A stretch of 64,000 bases of DNA from NCBI GenBank assembly GCA_044371425.1, contig JBILTR010000006.1, positions 62,001 through 126,000 of the forward strand, written 5' to 3'. The position numbers and the translations under genes are program-made. A model generated the notes under the pieces. That model did not search any database and was not told the DNA's origin. It worked only from the letters and a program-made list of their open reading frames with translations. The DNA is from JBEISR01 sp044371425 (lineage in GTDB: Bacteria > Planctomycetota > Planctomycetia > Pirellulales > Pirellulaceae). Below are positions 1 through 9,206 of this stretch, piece by piece (the first letter of the stretch is position 1; every line of letters begins with the position of its first letter).

Positions 1-1352
1 TTGGCTCGGCCAAGCCCCAGTCCGATCAAGCAGATGAAGGCGACTCCCCCGGCAAAAACGGCCGCATGATTGCGAATCATCAAGGAACCAAAGGTGTTCC
101 AGAATCTGGCAAACGGAGTCATCTTGGAAACATCCAGCACCGATTCGGGATCCGGCTCGGCATCCTCTTCCGGGCGGATGTGCAACCAGATGCGTCCGAT
201 CTTCCATAACTCCAGCGCCGAAGGAATCAGAAGGAAGATCACTAACTGGGTGAGAATCACACCGACGGCTGCGTAGAGACCGAACTTACGAATCGGAGTC
301 AATTCGCTGGCGTAGAGCGAGATCAGGCCCAGGGCAGTGGTGGTGGTGCAAAGAGCCGCCGGTTTGAAGGCGTGCCAGGCGCCCCGCTCGGCAGCACCTT
401 CGAGTCCTCCTTCAATCACGGCATCCCGGTAGTAGTTGATTAGGTGCACTGCGCCCGAGATCGCAAGCACGTAAACAAGCGATGGCATCGAAAGGACGAT
501 CGCGTCGACTGTTTGCCCGCTGTAATAAATTGCCGCTAGCGACAATGCGGCGCTCAAGACGGCGCAGAAGAAGACGATCATCGTCATCCCGACGTGCCGC
601 AACGACCACCATGCCAGGAAGATCCCAAGCAGGCCGGAGATACCCGCCAGGCGGGCTAGTGTCTTTTCTCCTTCTTCATCGATGCTGATGTTGTCGACAG
701 GGGGGCCGCCAAGCCTCAGGATCTGGTCGTTGATCCCGCATTTGGTCAATTGACGGCGAAGCACCCCCGGGGGCACCGACGGGCGAAAAATGCGGTATTG
801 GCCACGACCTAGGACCTTTTTCAATTCCCGAGTTGCATCCTCGGTCAGCCCCAGCAGCAGGCAGGTTTGACGTCCGTCTGGGCCCAGCAACGACCCCTGC
901 AAACGCTCCACCGCTTCCGCGTGAGGCAGGCTCTGAGGTGCCGAAACTAGTTGATCGAGCAACATCCTGCCGGTGGTCACCGACTTGAAGTACCTACGGC
1001 AAAGAGCGGCATCCTCATCCTGCCCCGTCGGGTCGTCGCCTCGCAATGCCTCAGCCACCAAAGCGATTCGTGGATCATCCTCCTGCAGAGGAAAAGTCTC
1101 CGGATCGCCAGCCAGCTTGCATCCCTCCCAGGTCAGGAGGATGAACTGGTCCGTCGGGAAATGCTGACGAAACCACCCCAGCTCCCCGGTCTCACGAAAA
1201 CTCTTGGGAAGCCAATCTTCGATCTTGTTGACATTGCTCTGGACCGCCTGTCCCGCACCGTAAAAGGCGAACGGCACCAGGGAGCCAATCACAAGGAGCA
1301 ATGCCCAGCTCCAACGAGCGTAGAACCCTGGTTTGGACTGGCGTGCTTGCAT
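1..1352 (-). CDS. RND/MMPL-family exporter, C-terminus beyond window
   Basis: Read on the minus strand from an ATG at 1352, about 450 codons stay open to the window edge, so the 3' end is missing. The product starts with a short cytoplasmic stretch and a transmembrane helix (about residues 14-30). A large extracytoplasmic domain follows, then a cluster of hydrophobic helices (for example ARLAGISGLLGIFLAWW and AIVLSMPSLVYVLAISGAVH). A conserved loop with HLINYYRDA precedes more helices. This layout, one helix, a big soluble loop, then five helices, is half of an RND/MMPL permease. The family moves lipids, hopanoids or drugs across the inner membrane using the proton gradient; the substrate cannot be told here. 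A purine-rich GAAGAG lies about 10 nt before the ATG. Family assignment is firm, substrate unknown. Confidence 0.88.
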   Translation of the reverse strand, partial: MQARQSKPGFYARWSWALLLVIGSLVPFAFYGAGQAVQSNVNKIEDWLPKSFRETGELGWFRQHFPTDQFILLTWEGCKLAGDPETFPLQEDDPRIALVAEALRGDDPTGQDEDAALCRRYFKSVTTGRMLLDQLVSAPQSLPHAEAVERLQGSLLGPDGRQTCLLLGLTEDATRELKKVLGRGQYRIFRPSVPPGVLRRQLTKCGINDQILRLGGPPVDNISIDEEGEKTLARLAGISGLLGIFLAWWSLRHVGMTMIVFFCAVLSAALSLAAIYYSGQTVDAIVLSMPSLVYVLAISGAVHLINYYRDAVIEGGLEGAAERGAWHAFKPAALCTTTTALGLISLYASELTPIRKFGLYAAVGVILTQLVIFLLIPSALELWKIGRIWLHIRPEEDAEPDPESVLDVSKMTPFARFWNTFGSLMIRNHAAVFAGGVAFICLIGLGLGRA

Positions 1353-1890
1353 CGAAATGATCTCTTCGGTTCTTTCTTCGGGTGCCGACAGAGGAGGGGA
1401 GAAAGAAACGATCCGTCGAACTCAAGGAACAGCTCGGGGATCCTCCGTCTACCGACATTCCTTCCCGACAGCCTTAGGGAGCAAAACAATCGGGCTGCAA
1501 GACCTTGGCATGCGGTCGACTACTTCCCTCGCACCAGCTCTCCTGGACAGGCAATCAAGCCAAAGACTGAGTTTTCCCTGGGCCCAGGAAACCCCAGGCC
1601 ATCGAAGTCGACTGGTTTGTGATCTGCCAGTAAATACCCTGAAATGATCCGACAAGTCTATTTTCGGCCAGCAAGACGACTCAGGCCAAACCTATTTTCT
1701 ATTCGTCGCTGGTTCCCTTGGCAATGCCCGCCACAGCAAGGACCTCCAACCCAACCAACCCCAATGCCATTCATTTCTCCCAAACACCCAACTCACCCAC
1801 AAACACCCAATTCGTCCCCAATCCACCTATTCCCCCTCCAATTCTCACCACCCCCAACCACCCCCCACCTTTAGGTCTTTTTCACCAATC

Positions 1891-2240
1891 GGTGCCATCC
1901 ACCTTCTGAGTTCGGTGCCACCCACCTTTCTCAGCGCCTTCCCCAACCACCCAAAACACTCAGCATCGACAAAACACCCAAACTCCGAGATTGGGGCCGG
2001 AGATAGATTGGCGAGATCGAGATTGGTGCCACCCACCTTCTGAGATCGGTGCCATCCACTTTTCTCAGTGCCTTCCCCAACCACCCAAAACACCCAGAAT
2101 CGACAAAGCACCCAAACTCCGAGATTGGTGCCGAGATTGGTGCCACCCACCTTCTGAGTTCGGTGCCACCCACCTTTCTCAGTGCCTTCCCAAACCACCC
2201 AAAACACCCAGAATCTACAAAACACCCAAACTCCGAGATT
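1891..2240. repeat. three imperfect tandem repeats of 134, 114 and 102 bp
   Basis: Units start with GGTGCCAYCCACCTTCTGAG at 1891, 2025 and 2139, and each ends with AAACTCCGAGATTG-like sequence. Inside every unit the motif GGTGCCACCCACCTTT recurs, followed by CAACCACCCAAAACAC. Length differences come from extra GAGATTGGTGCC-like segments at the unit ends. The array stops with a partial fourth copy at 2241-2257. It does not look protein-coding, because the phase changes between units. Confidence 0.85.
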
Positions 2241-2285
2241 GGTGCCACCCAACTTTTGGAAGGAATGACCTCTTTTTCGCAAATT

Positions 2286-2300
2286 TGATTGTCATAATCT
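2286..2300. promoter_or_regulatory. possible Fur-like operator upstream of feoA
   Basis: The 15-mer TGATTGTCATAATCT in an AT-rich stretch matches about 10 of 14 informative positions of a 7-1-7 Fur box. It lies roughly 165 bp before the feoA start. Iron control of feoAB by Fur is common in bacteria, but this site is only a weak match and could be chance. Confidence 0.22.
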
Positions 2301-2462
2301 GATCGATGATTCGGTTGCTTTTCTTGTTGCCGATTGCTACAGTAAAATGGCTTGAGATTGAGTCTCAAGTACAGAAGTGGATCGCGATCGATTTCGGCTC
2401 GATCAGCATGACGGCTTCTTTTTGTTCGCGGCGATGAGTTTGACTGGGAGAAGGTGGTTGCG

Positions 2463-2771
2463 ATGATCCATCCGGATTCCGATGCCATGGTCCTCGACTC
2501 CATACCGATCGATTTTCTCCAGGCGGGGGAAATAGCAACCGTCGTGCATCTGGATGGCGAAGCTTGCTGTGTCCAGAGACTTCAGGAGATCGGCCTAGTT
2601 CCCGGTGCCAAATTGCAGATGCTACAGTCGGGTTCCCCCTGCATCATCGCGATGGAAGGAAGGCGTCTTTCCCTCCGAATTGACTGCCACACCTCCATTC
2701 TTTTGCAACCATCTCGGGAATCGCTACCCCCAAGCTTTTCTGATGGACCGATCGTGCCGGTCGATTGCTGA
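2463..2771 (+). CDS. feoA: FeoA-domain protein, first copy
   Basis: A 102-residue protein with one FeoA/SH3-like domain, shown by RLQEIGLVPGAKLQM followed by a short strand-rich tail. FeoA proteins are small cytoplasmic partners of the ferrous iron permease FeoB. The start at ATG 2463 is chosen because GGGAGAAGG (2446-2454) sits about 8 nt upstream; a GTG at 2454 would overlap that SD. The protein has about 15 residues before the domain and a C-terminal tail of about 20 residues, so it is longer than the usual 75-80. It is the first gene of a four-gene operon with a second FeoA, FeoB and a Cys-rich protein. Confidence 0.85.
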   Translation: MIHPDSDAMVLDSIPIDFLQAGEIATVVHLDGEACCVQRLQEIGLVPGAKLQMLQSGSPCIIAMEGRRLSLRIDCHTSILLQPSRESLPPSFSDGPIVPVDC

Positions 2772-2867
2772 ACTTCTGGAATCGACGTTCGTTCGCACAT
2801 GCATGCCGGAACTTTCTGCGAGTGCACCCGAAGCTATCTGGAACACCTCGACAAAAGTAGTTTCTCC

Positions 2868-3098
2868 GTGATAACGCTCGACCAGCTACTCTTCGGCCAG
2901 ATTGGGATTGTCCTCCAGGTGGCCGGTGATGACGCGATTTCGCTCAGGCTGATGGAGATGGGGGTTCTTGAGGGGACGACTGTGGAGCGAGTGGGTCAAG
3001 CTCCCATGGGAGACCCGCTGGAATTCGCCGTGTCGGGTTATCGACTGATGCTCCGACGCTCGGAGGCTCAGCGCGTGTTCGTCACGGTGCAACCATGA
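2868..3098 (+). CDS. feoA: FeoA-domain protein, second copy
   Basis: Starting at GTG 2868 gives a 76-residue protein, the usual FeoA length. It shows GQIGIVLQVAGDDAISLRLM, then EMGVLEGTTVERVG and a final strand region (YRLMLRRSEAQRVFV), the full FeoA fold. An upstream ATG at 2799 is in frame but would add an unrelated 23-residue leader, so GTG is preferred. The stop overlaps the feoB start by four bases (ATGA), which implies translational coupling. The two FeoA copies differ clearly in sequence, so this is not a recent duplication. Confidence 0.85.
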   Translation: MITLDQLLFGQIGIVLQVAGDDAISLRLMEMGVLEGTTVERVGQAPMGDPLEFAVSGYRLMLRRSEAQRVFVTVQP

Positions 3099-5314
3099 AC
3101 GGCACAGCTGCCAACTCCAGGGATGACGGCGATCCATCGATCACGATCGCCCTGGTAGGCAATCCCAACACCGGCAAAAGTTCGCTCTTCAATGCCTTAT
3201 GTGGACTTCACGCGCGTGTCGGCAATTACCCCGGTGTGACGGTCGAAAAGAAAATCGGCAGCTATGACGATGGGGAAGGCTTGGTTCAGGTGATCGACCT
3301 CCCTGGAACCTATAGCCTCTCCGCTCGATCCCCAGACGAGAGGGTTTCGGTGGATGTGCTTCTGGGGCATCAGTCCGATGTCCCGCAGCTCTCGGCCATC
3401 GTGGTCATCGTGGATGCATCCAACATCGAAAGAAACCTCTACCTATTCAGTCAGGTTCGGGAGCTGGGTTTGCCAATCGTTCTGGTTTTGAATATGTGGG
3501 ATCGAGTTACCGACAGCGGGATCGCAATCGACCTGCCCAATCTGGAAGCTCGTTTGGGCGTCCCTCTGGTGACTACCTCCGCCAATCGGCGGTTAGGCAT
3601 CGATCAGCTCAAACAAACCATTCGCAGTGCGATTGCGGCGCCTCCAGCGGATCCACCCGAACTTTTCCCAGACTCTTATGTCGCCGCACGAAAGGCGCTC
3701 CAGCAATCCATCGCTCGCCAACTAGGTTCTCCTCCACCCCGATTCCTTGCCGATCGACTGCTGCTAGACATCAGCGGCCAGACCGAATCCTTCTGGGTGC
3801 AACAAGGCCTGTCCGATCTCCCGCAGCAACTGGCACAGGCTCGCCAAGACCTTGCAGCTTCCTCGGTCCGATTGCCAGCCATTGAAACCCAAGTTCGTTA
3901 CGGCTGGATTCGCAAGCAACTGCAACAGGTCGTCTCCCGCGAAGCTCAAGCGCGGACCACGCTAAGCGATCGAATCGACCGCTGGATCACCCATCGCTTC
4001 TGGGGCCTTGTCGCGTTTGCTAGTCTCATGTTTCTCATTTTTCAGGCGATCGCCTCCTGGGCCGCTCCACTGACCGATGGGATCGAGTCGATCCAGGAGT
4101 CGATCGCTGCTGCGATCCAAAACGCGATGGCCCCCGGACCGCTTCGAAGCCTGCTGATCGACGGTGTGGTGGGCGGGGTTGGTTCGGTCCTGGTCTTCCT
4201 CCCGCAGATCTTGATCCTTTTCCTCTTCATCGGGCTGCTGGAAGATTGCGGATACATGGCCCGCGCTGCATTCGTCATGGACAAATTGATGACACGATTA
4301 GGGCTGAGCGGCAAGTCGTTTCTGCCGCTAATGTCCTCCTTCGCCTGTGCCGTGCCGGGCATCATGGCGACGCGGGTGATCGAAAACTCCCGCGACCGTC
4401 TGCTGACCATCCTGGTCGCACCTTTGATGAGCTGCTCGGCAAGACTTCCGGTCTACTTGCTGATGGTCTCTGCGTTCGTCCCCGACTCGCACTGGCTGGG
4501 GGGCTGGATTCGGCTCCAAGCCATCGTCCTCCTGTTATTCCAAGCCCTTGGGGCGCTCGTAGCGATCCCCGTCGCCTGGGCGATCCGACGCTGGCTAATC
4601 CCCGGCGAACCACCCCCCTTCGTCATGGAACTGCCCCGCTACACCATCCCGTCGCTTCGCGTGGTCGGCGCGCGTGTCTGGGAACGTGCTGTGGCATTTG
4701 TTCAAAGAGCCGGCACGCTGATCTTTGCAACCTCGGTGCTCATCTGGGCCGCTGCCTACTTCCCTGCCACCAACCCCAAAGTCCACCAACTGGAAGCGAG
4801 AATCGAACAGCTGGAAAGCCAACCCAAGGATGCCACGGAAGACGAAATCCAGAGACTGACAGAAGAAAAGCAGCAACTGCAAGCCGACCAGATCCGAAGC
4901 AGCTTCCTCGGACGACTCGGGCAAACCATCGAACCTGCCATCCGCCCTCTGGGATGGGACTGGCGGATCGGCGTCGGCGTCCTCGCCTCCTTCCCGGCGC
5001 GTGAAGTCATCGTCGCTACGCTCGGCACACTCTACAGCCTAGGTGGCGATGTCGACTCAGAGAACCAACCACTGCAGGCGACTCTTCAGCAAGCCCGATG
5101 GCCCGACGGACGCCCTGTCTATACGCTGCCAGTGGCCCTGTCGATCATGGTCTTCTTCGCCCTGTGCGCTCAGTGTGCCGCAACCCTTCTGGTGATCCGT
5201 CGTGAAACCAACTCCTGGCGCTGGCCCCTTTTTACCTTCCTCTATATGACCGCACTGGCCTACCTTGGCGCTTTGCTGACCTACCAGCTGGGTACCGCCT
5301 GGCTGGGAACCTGA
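3095..5314 (+). CDS. feoB: ferrous iron transport protein B
   Basis: The 739-residue product has the FeoB architecture. An N-terminal G domain carries G1 GNPNTGKS (residues 22-29), a G2 region NYPGVTVE (44-51), G3 DLPGTYS (68-74) and G4 NMWD (133-136). A helical GDI-like region follows, then a polytopic membrane domain with Gate/core motifs (LEDCGYMARAAFVMD; SFACAVPGIMATR; SCSARLPVYLLMV; FPAREVIVATLGTLYS). It imports Fe2+ across the inner membrane, with the G domain controlling the pore. A charged coiled-coil-like stretch (about residues 565-600, QLEARIEQLESQPKD) lies in a soluble loop. It overlaps feoA by 4 bp and is followed 55 bp later by a FeoB-associated Cys-rich gene. Confidence 0.97.
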   Translation: MNGTAANSRDDGDPSITIALVGNPNTGKSSLFNALCGLHARVGNYPGVTVEKKIGSYDDGEGLVQVIDLPGTYSLSARSPDERVSVDVLLGHQSDVPQLSAIVVIVDASNIERNLYLFSQVRELGLPIVLVLNMWDRVTDSGIAIDLPNLEARLGVPLVTTSANRRLGIDQLKQTIRSAIAAPPADPPELFPDSYVAARKALQQSIARQLGSPPPRFLADRLLLDISGQTESFWVQQGLSDLPQQLAQARQDLAASSVRLPAIETQVRYGWIRKQLQQVVSREAQARTTLSDRIDRWITHRFWGLVAFASLMFLIFQAIASWAAPLTDGIESIQESIAAAIQNAMAPGPLRSLLIDGVVGGVGSVLVFLPQILILFLFIGLLEDCGYMARAAFVMDKLMTRLGLSGKSFLPLMSSFACAVPGIMATRVIENSRDRLLTILVAPLMSCSARLPVYLLMVSAFVPDSHWLGGWIRLQAIVLLLFQALGALVAIPVAWAIRRWLIPGEPPPFVMELPRYTIPSLRVVGARVWERAVAFVQRAGTLIFATSVLIWAAAYFPATNPKVHQLEARIEQLESQPKDATEDEIQRLTEEKQQLQADQIRSSFLGRLGQTIEPAIRPLGWDWRIGVGVLASFPAREVIVATLGTLYSLGGDVDSENQPLQATLQQARWPDGRPVYTLPVALSIMVFFALCAQCAATLLVIRRETNSWRWPLFTFLYMTALAYLGALLTYQLGTAWLGT

Positions 5315-5369
5315 CCTCCCCTACCAACCTGTTGGCTTGCGAAGGAAACCACCACACACGAGGGCCACC

Positions 5370-5567
5370 ATGGACTACCAACTCCCCATCGCTCTGGCCA
5401 TCGTCGCTTTCTCCCTTTGGATCGTGGCCAGACCATGGCTCACCGGAAAAAACCGCCACGGCTCCTGCGGCTCCTGCAGGCGATGCACCAACTCAACGGA
5501 AACGACCATGCCATCCGCTGAGCTGACTCAGATCCAGATTCCAGATCGCGTTTCTCAGGCCCGGTAG
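5370..5567 (+). CDS. FeoB-associated Cys-rich small membrane protein
   Basis: From ATG 5370 the product is 65 residues: one hydrophobic helix (LPIALAIVAFSLWIVARPWL), then a basic turn and a cysteine cluster CGSCRRC, then a polar tail. This single helix plus CGSC-type cluster right after feoB is the pattern of the small FeoB-associated Cys-rich membrane proteins, thought to assist FeoB or deliver iron. In-frame ATG 5337 would add eleven non-hydrophobic residues and is less likely. It closes the iron operon and ends 28 bp from the convergent gene. Confidence 0.75.
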   Translation: MDYQLPIALAIVAFSLWIVARPWLTGKNRHGSCGSCRRCTNSTETTMPSAELTQIQIPDRVSQAR

Positions 5568-5594
5568 CCGACTCCCCGACCCGCTGCCTGTCGG

Positions 5595-7895
5595 TCACCG
5601 ACCCTCCAAAACGCGATACAAATCGGCTCGATCCGATTCCACCGGCCAGTCAACCCGCTCCACCACCCCCTGCTCCACCAACTGGTCCATCAGCCGCCGA
5701 TCGATGAGCTGACTGAAACCATAGTTCCCTGGACTCCGATACCGCTCGATCTCCCCCCAATCGACCGCCACATACCTAATCCCACGTCGCCAAAGGAACT
5801 CCGCTCGCTCCTTGGGATCGACCAACCGAGCCACTTCCTCGAGCATCGATCGATCAAAGCAGGAACTCGATGCGATCGGCACGCGAAGATCAAAGACCCT
5901 CGCATCTCCGACCATCAGCACGCGTTCCCCTTCCTTCAATCGGCCATCCTGCAAATGGCTGTTGATCCATCGCTGATGTGCCGGCACGCGTTCCAGCATC
6001 GCTTCCCGCTGGTCGCCACTTGCCATCTCCCGCTGGCTATCCCATCGATCCGCCCGCAAGTCGTGAAGCGACACGCCGATCCGGTTGTCGACATACGGCC
6101 AATCCGATTCCATCAACACCCCATACAGACCATGAAGTCCCAGCGCCAACGCCACCGGCCAACCTTGCAGGGAATCTCTCCAGCGCCCAATCCCCCAACC
6201 CGCAGCAACCACCAATAGCGGCACCAAAGGCAACCAAAACCGCTCCAGGCGATGACTGGCCAGCCACCAGATCGCGACCCCCAGCAACCACCAGACCATC
6301 GCCCAGCGTGCGGAGCGAACCGCAAGCCCGGCCAGCGCCATCGGCAACAGCATCCAACCGACGTAAGCGGACCGATAGGAGACGGTCTGAATCGCGTCGA
6401 TCATCGCCGTCGCGCTCAAGTCAGCCACCGCCGGCAAATCCTTGCGACGCGGCACCTCGTGCGCCCGTCGCCATTGCTGATGTTGATCCGCCGACCAATC
6501 TCCTCCACCAATCCAACCTCCCGCCAAAGGAAAAACGGGATTGCCACCCAGCACTCCATTTTTCAGATACCACCCGCCACCCCCCAGCAACATCCCCGCC
6601 ACCAAAATCCCAACGATGCGCAGCAACCCGCTCTGAGATGGATGCCTCAAACGATCCTCGGTCTGGTTCCACCACCGCTCCCCAAACCGACTGTGCCAAC
6701 CGATCGCCAGCAACATCACGGGAGCAACTACGAAAGGGACTGCGGTGTACTTGCAGGCCGCCGCTGCACCGGCAAAGAGCCCCAGCAGAAACCAAACTCC
6801 CAACCGGTCGACGCGCAGGGCAACCATCCGATGCGCCACCACCCAGCTGGCAGCCAAATAAGCTGCCAGAACCCCTTCGATCAGGCCCAATCGCGACACC
6901 TCGGCGATTCCCGGGGTCCCCAACCACATCAGTCCTGCCCCCATCCCGCTCAATCGACCTGCCAGACGCGTCAGATGCCCCGCCAGCAAAAGAGCGGCCA
7001 GGACGGCATGAGCTGCGATCACTCCTTTGCCAATCAGCGCCCCCCAGTACCATCCATCCTCTCCACCCCACAACACCATCCACGCCAGCGCATGCATCTC
7101 CGCACCCAGCGGCATGTTGGCGTAGACATTGTGGTCCACCCACCCGATCGCTCCCCGCTGAAAAAACTCTTTGGGAGCCTGCAGATGGTACGCACGCACA
7201 TCAAACTCGATCGGCGGCATCAGAGATCCCCAAACGATCAACGCCGAAAGAAAAGCGATCCCCATCCAGCCCAGCTGCACCCACCGCCGCTCCCATGCGC
7301 TCGACTGGTTCTCCTGCAACTTGCATTGAAGACCGGGTTCCATCGACAAGCGACCCGCCAACCTCCATGCCGCAAGCAGCGCCAAAACCAGCCCGCACAC
7401 CAACGGCCAGCGCGTGCCAATCCACCCCAGCAGGCCCAAGCCCAACACCCCGTGGGAAATCAGCGCCATCCCCAACAGCGACTCCAGCCCCCATCGCTCC
7501 ATCCGATGCATGCCGGTCAACCAACCTCGCCCCTGGGCATCGCAAGTCCACCCCACAGCGGCCCACCCAAAAGCAGCTCTTCCAATCCACCATCCGGCTG
7601 CAATCCAGAATGCCACTCCCACCAGCAGCGGAAGGCGATCCCCCATCGCCAACGCCATCCGACCTCCCGCCGTCCAACTCTGCAGAATTCCATCCGGATA
7701 GGTCAGACGTATCAGCAAGGCCTGCCACCTCGCCAAATAATTGACCTGCCCGTCCGCATCCAACGTCGGCAGCAGCGGCGCGCCAAGAAAAAAAACGGAG
7801 TAGCACCCCACCAAGGCGGCCGCTATCCATACCCACAGCCAACCCGGTACCCAATGTGACGACTGCGCCGGAGTTTGACGGTTATTCCGAGCCAT
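5595..7895 (-). CDS. polytopic membrane protein, GT39-like glycosyltransferase candidate
   Basis: The start is set at ATG 7895 (MARNNRQTPAQSS), giving 766 residues; longer readings extend into the divergent aldolase gene. The protein has more than ten hydrophobic helices. An early extracytoplasmic loop contains EFDVRAYHLQAPKEFF, and a later GGNPVFPL precedes a polar loop. These resemble the acidic first loop and the GNPVxP motif of ArnT/PMT-like lipid-linked sugar transferases common in planctomycetes. The C-terminal 180 residues form a soluble domain. It would transfer sugars from a polyprenyl carrier outside the cytoplasmic membrane. No SD is seen. The membrane topology is certain, the enzymatic role is inferred. 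Confidence 0.7.
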   Translation of the reverse strand: MARNNRQTPAQSSHWVPGWLWVWIAAALVGCYSVFFLGAPLLPTLDADGQVNYLARWQALLIRLTYPDGILQSWTAGGRMALAMGDRLPLLVGVAFWIAAGWWIGRAAFGWAAVGWTCDAQGRGWLTGMHRMERWGLESLLGMALISHGVLGLGLLGWIGTRWPLVCGLVLALLAAWRLAGRLSMEPGLQCKLQENQSSAWERRWVQLGWMGIAFLSALIVWGSLMPPIEFDVRAYHLQAPKEFFQRGAIGWVDHNVYANMPLGAEMHALAWMVLWGGEDGWYWGALIGKGVIAAHAVLAALLLAGHLTRLAGRLSGMGAGLMWLGTPGIAEVSRLGLIEGVLAAYLAASWVVAHRMVALRVDRLGVWFLLGLFAGAAAACKYTAVPFVVAPVMLLAIGWHSRFGERWWNQTEDRLRHPSQSGLLRIVGILVAGMLLGGGGWYLKNGVLGGNPVFPLAGGWIGGGDWSADQHQQWRRAHEVPRRKDLPAVADLSATAMIDAIQTVSYRSAYVGWMLLPMALAGLAVRSARWAMVWWLLGVAIWWLASHRLERFWLPLVPLLVVAAGWGIGRWRDSLQGWPVALALGLHGLYGVLMESDWPYVDNRIGVSLHDLRADRWDSQREMASGDQREAMLERVPAHQRWINSHLQDGRLKEGERVLMVGDARVFDLRVPIASSSCFDRSMLEEVARLVDPKERAEFLWRRGIRYVAVDWGEIERYRSPGNYGFSQLIDRRLMDQLVEQGVVERVDWPVESDRADLYRVLEGR

Positions 7896-8078
7896 CGGGA
7901 GGTAGCTTTCAGGAAGTCCGGGGAGACTGGGAAGAAAGTAGGGGAAACTGAGTCTAAAATATCGGAGGTTGCCGGACGAGCCATGTTGGTGCAGATTCGC
8001 TCCTAGAACAGCCGGCCACCACCTTGGTTGACTCACCCTACTTCCCCTGTTGCTCTCCCTTCGAGACTGATTCATCCC

Positions 8079-9098
8079 ATGTCTAGCAAAAGCCCCCTGG
8101 CAGGTATCTTCACACCCAACATCGTCCCGCTCGATCGCCGTGGGGAAATCGACGAACCCCAACTGCGAGGCTATATCGATTGGCTGATCGAAAAAGGGGT
8201 CCATGGGCTTTATCCCAACGGCAGTACCGGGGAATTCCTCCGCTTCACCCCCGAAGAACGCCGCCAGATCATCCGCATCGTCGTCGACCAGACCGCCGGT
8301 CGCGTCCCGATCCTGGCTGGTGCCGCTGAAGCCAACGTCAAGGAAACGATCGACGCCTGCGATACCTATGGAGCTCTCGGCTGCCGCGCAGTGGCGATCG
8401 TCGCTCCGTTCTACTACCGGTTGGCTCCTGAAGGGGTCTACGCCTACTTCAAGGAAATCGCCGATCGCGTCACCGTCGATGTCACGCTCTACAACATCCC
8501 CCTATTTGCTTCTCCCATCGACGTCCCCACCGTCAAGCGGCTCGCTCTGGAATGCCCTCGCATCGTCGGCATCAAAGACAGCTCGGGGGACATCCCCCAC
8601 ATGATGCGCATGATCGCCGAAGTCCGACCCCATCGACCCGACTTCTTCTTCCTGACCGGCTGGGACGCCGCCCTGGTCCCGATGTTGATGGTCGGATGCG
8701 ATGGTGGCACCAACGCCACCAGCGGCGTGGTCCCTGAACTAACCAAGGCGATTTATGAAGCTGCTAGGCACGAGCGATGGCATGAGGCGATGCAGCTGCA
8801 GTATCGGCTGCTTCCTCTGTTTGATGCCATGCTGGCCACCGCCGAGTTCCCGGAAGGCTTCCGTCGCGGTGCTCTGATCCGTGGATGGGACCTGGGCAAA
8901 TCGCGCCAGCCCCTCTCCAGCATCCAGCAGTCGGCCGCCGACAAGATCCAGTCGAAGCTATCGGAACTGATGGAAAGCTTCCGGCTGGATGTCGCCAAGC
9001 CCTCCGTCCGCCCCAGCTCCCGCACCGAAGGAATCGGCAACGACATGATCGACCGCATCGTCCGCCAAGTGCTCGAACAACTCGGCTCAGCCCGCTGA
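8079..9098 (+). CDS. DapA/NanA-family class I aldolase
   Basis: From ATG 8079 the product is 339 residues. It has the dihydrodipicolinate synthase/N-acetylneuraminate lyase TIM barrel: NGSTGEF at 47-53 (family GTTGE), the catalytic tyrosine in LYNIP (Y138) and the Schiff-base lysine in GIKDSSGD (K166). A C-terminal tail of about 30 residues beyond the barrel ends in DMIDRIVRQVLEQL. An in-frame ATG at 8028 adds 17 residues not seen in the family. Pyruvate is the expected donor, but the acceptor (aspartate semialdehyde, a sugar acid or a keto-acid) cannot be read. It stands alone, divergent from the membrane protein, with no lysine genes nearby, which argues for a sugar-acid lyase rather than DapA itself. 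Confidence 0.85.
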   Translation: MSSKSPLAGIFTPNIVPLDRRGEIDEPQLRGYIDWLIEKGVHGLYPNGSTGEFLRFTPEERRQIIRIVVDQTAGRVPILAGAAEANVKETIDACDTYGALGCRAVAIVAPFYYRLAPEGVYAYFKEIADRVTVDVTLYNIPLFASPIDVPTVKRLALECPRIVGIKDSSGDIPHMMRMIAEVRPHRPDFFFLTGWDAALVPMLMVGCDGGTNATSGVVPELTKAIYEAARHERWHEAMQLQYRLLPLFDAMLATAEFPEGFRRGALIRGWDLGKSRQPLSSIQQSAADKIQSKLSELMESFRLDVAKPSVRPSSRTEGIGNDMIDRIVRQVLEQLGSAR

Positions 9099-9121
9099 TC
9101 CCGACGAGCGTTGCATCGATA

Positions 9122-9146
9122 GATCCCTTCTCGCTAAGGAGGGATC
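9122..9146. terminator. possible bidirectional hairpin between convergent genes
   Basis: GATCCCTTC and the mirrored GGAGGGATC arm form an imperfect stem around TCGCTAA, between the aldolase stop (9098) and the stop of the convergent oxidoreductase (9207). There is no clear T-tract on either side, so its role as terminator rests on position only. Confidence 0.35.
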
Positions 9147-9206
9147 ATTCAATGCACCTGGAGAATGGACAAGCGGCTAGCCAAGACCGCAAGACGACTC
9201 GTTCGG

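Larger units (their letters stand above)
1353..2462. other. intergenic region with C/A-rich and tandem repeats
   Basis: No convincing gene is visible between the transporter and feoA. From about 1740 to 1890 the plus strand is extremely C- and A-rich, with strings such as CCCAACCAACCCC and ACCCACAAACACCC. A block of three imperfect tandem repeats follows (listed separately). Positions 2262-2420 are more AT-rich and are the likely promoter region of the iron operon. Open frames here read through repeats in several phases and give low-complexity peptides, so they are not called. Confidence 0.7.

Noticed and set aside
1931..2503. A 190-codon minus-strand frame with repeated SEFGCFVDSGCFGW units
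   Set aside because: It simply translates the tandem DNA repeats; the phase is not kept between units and there is no start signal.
5978..7859. Long plus-strand open frames (about 590 and 535 codons) opposite the GT39-like gene
   Set aside because: They are Pro/Ser/Arg-rich, show no domain, and are antisense to a clear membrane protein in GC-rich DNA; typical shadow frames.
8028..8078. Longer N-terminus of the DapA-family aldolase
   Set aside because: The extra 17 residues are not part of the family, and ATG 8079 starts at the expected place.
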